Shown here: in pieces, positions 33,288 through 33,806 of the stretch | Numbering within the stretch: the first letter of the stretch is position 1 | Layout: every line of letters starts with the position of its first letter | Source of the DNA: Ophiosphaerella korrae | Lineage: Eukaryota > Ascomycota > Dothideomycetes > Pleosporales > Phaeosphaeriaceae | Direction of reading: 5' to 3' | Assembly (NCBI GenBank): GCA_028456385.1 | Contig: JALNQF010000407.1 | Span: 1-33,806 of the forward strand | DNA length: 33,806 nucleotides | Notes under the pieces: generated by a model | Seen by the model: the letters and a program-made list of their open reading frames with translations, nothing else | Databases searched by the model: none | Told to the model about the DNA's origin: nothing | Position numbers and translations under genes: made by a program

Positions 33288-33615
33288 CTAAAGTTATTAA
33301 TCTACTCTTTTTATTAATTTATAGTTCTTTATTACTCTCTATAGTTATTTTATCTATATATTATTACTACTTTCTTACTAATTATATATTATATAATAGT
33401 GTTAAGATATTTCTTTATTTTTATTATACTTTTCTTAAGTTAAACTCTAAGTCTCTTCTTTATATTATTTCTATAAATAATAGTAAGGCTTATAAGGTAT
33501 ATATTTATATAAATATACGTAGTTCTTATAATATATCTAGTATTTCTCTTTCTAAGTATATATTTATTATACTTATTCTTACGTCTAGGCTTAATAATAA
33601 TAGAGAGAGCTATTA
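33288..33615 (+). pseudogene. Antisense ORF X of element F
   Basis: Plus strand, opposite to F gag-pol. It has K-V-I-N-L, then K-A-Y-K-V-Y-I-Y, S-S-Y-N-I-S-S-I-S-L-S-K and N-N-N-R-E-S-Y, nearly the same as E. No stop occurs in this frame until the TAA after E-S-Y, apart from uncertain ends. Confidence 0.55.
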
Positions 33616-33806
33616 ACTAAACTTAAGAGAAATTACTATCTTAAATTATAGAAGCTAAAGCTAAGCGTAAGTAGATCTAGGAGCTTACGTAGAGTAAGCT
33701 AGTAAAGAATTAAGCTTATTTCTTTTATTTTTATAAGATAAAGGCGTTAAATAATAAGAAATTAGCTAAATAGTTAGTAGCTCTAGAAGCTAAGCTAGAC
33801 TTAGAT
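33609..33806 (+). pseudogene. Antisense ORF Y of element F (cut by window edge)
   Basis: The +1 frame after ORF X: E-K-L-L-S, I-I-E-A-K-A-K-R-K, S-K-L-V-K-N, Y-F-Y-K-I-K-A-L-N-N-K-K and L-E-A-K-L-D-L-D to the edge. TAA/TAG occur only at likely Gln sites. Runs off the end. Confidence 0.55.

Larger units (their letters stand above)
32815..33806 (-). mobile_element. Element F, 3' end (Ty3/gypsy), runs off window
   Basis: Minus-strand insertion into C gag. Only the 3' LTR (32815-33244), polypurine tract and antisense ORF region are in the window. Its LTR and ORF sequences are closest to E, so it belongs to the E subfamily. The putative target duplicate on the left is ggtag (32810-32814); the right one is outside the window. 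Confidence 0.85.

Noticed and set aside
1..33806. AT-rich genome such as an apicomplexan or an organelle
   Set aside because: Specific loss of CpA/TpG with retention of CT and CG, plus nested chromovirus-type Ty3 elements, fits RIP in a filamentous ascomycete much better. No organelle genes were seen.

Overview
The window is a gene-free, extremely AT-rich block made almost entirely of nested, mutated Ty3/gypsy-type LTR retrotransposons. CpA and TpG are nearly absent, TpA is very common, and ATG and TGA codons are almost missing. Cys, His, Trp and Gln codons have turned into Tyr and TAA/TAG codons. This is the signature of repeat-induced point mutation (RIP), so the source is most likely a filamentous ascomycete (Pezizomycotina), in an AT-isochore or heterochromatic repeat block. 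I found no intact host gene, tRNA or rRNA.

Layout, left to right (letters are mine). 1-470: unclassified AT-rich sequence. 470-3981: element G (minus strand), a Ty3/gypsy gag-pol remnant of a lineage different from the others, cut inside the integrase zinc-binding region. 3982-4321: unassigned, possibly G leader or LTR. 4322-10334: element A (minus), with its 5' LTR at 9890-10334, its 3' LTR missing and a gag deletion. 10335-11342 and 18278-19708: two pieces of an older plus-strand element D. Its integrase was split by element B, its integrase zinc region by a 335-bp MITE-like insert (10455-10789), and its 3' LTR by element C. 11343-18277: element B (plus), complete with two 404-bp LTRs. 19709-23066 and 29977-32814: element C (minus), split by element E. 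23067-29976: element E (plus), complete, with a perfect 5-bp target duplication and the least eroded coding sequence. 32815-33806: element F (minus), which enters C and runs off the right edge.

Elements A-F share one plan: LTR, polypurine tract, and Gag with two CCHC knuckles, then protease, reverse transcriptase, RNase H, integrase with D,D(35)E geometry, and a C-terminal chromodomain-like segment (chromovirus type). Between the chromodomain and the 3' LTR every copy carries a ~0.6 kb region that is not gag-pol but reads as protein on the opposite strand in two successive frames. This conserved antisense ORF pair is the most unusual feature here. The LTRs fall into three subtypes (B/D, A/C, E/F) that share termini but differ in their cores. 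A/C carry ~31-bp palindromic tandem units and E/F carry longer palindromes.

Relative order from the nesting: D is older than B, C and the MITE, and probably older than A. C is older than E and F. The small MITE keeps CpA/TpG sites and seems to have escaped RIP, in contrast to everything around it.
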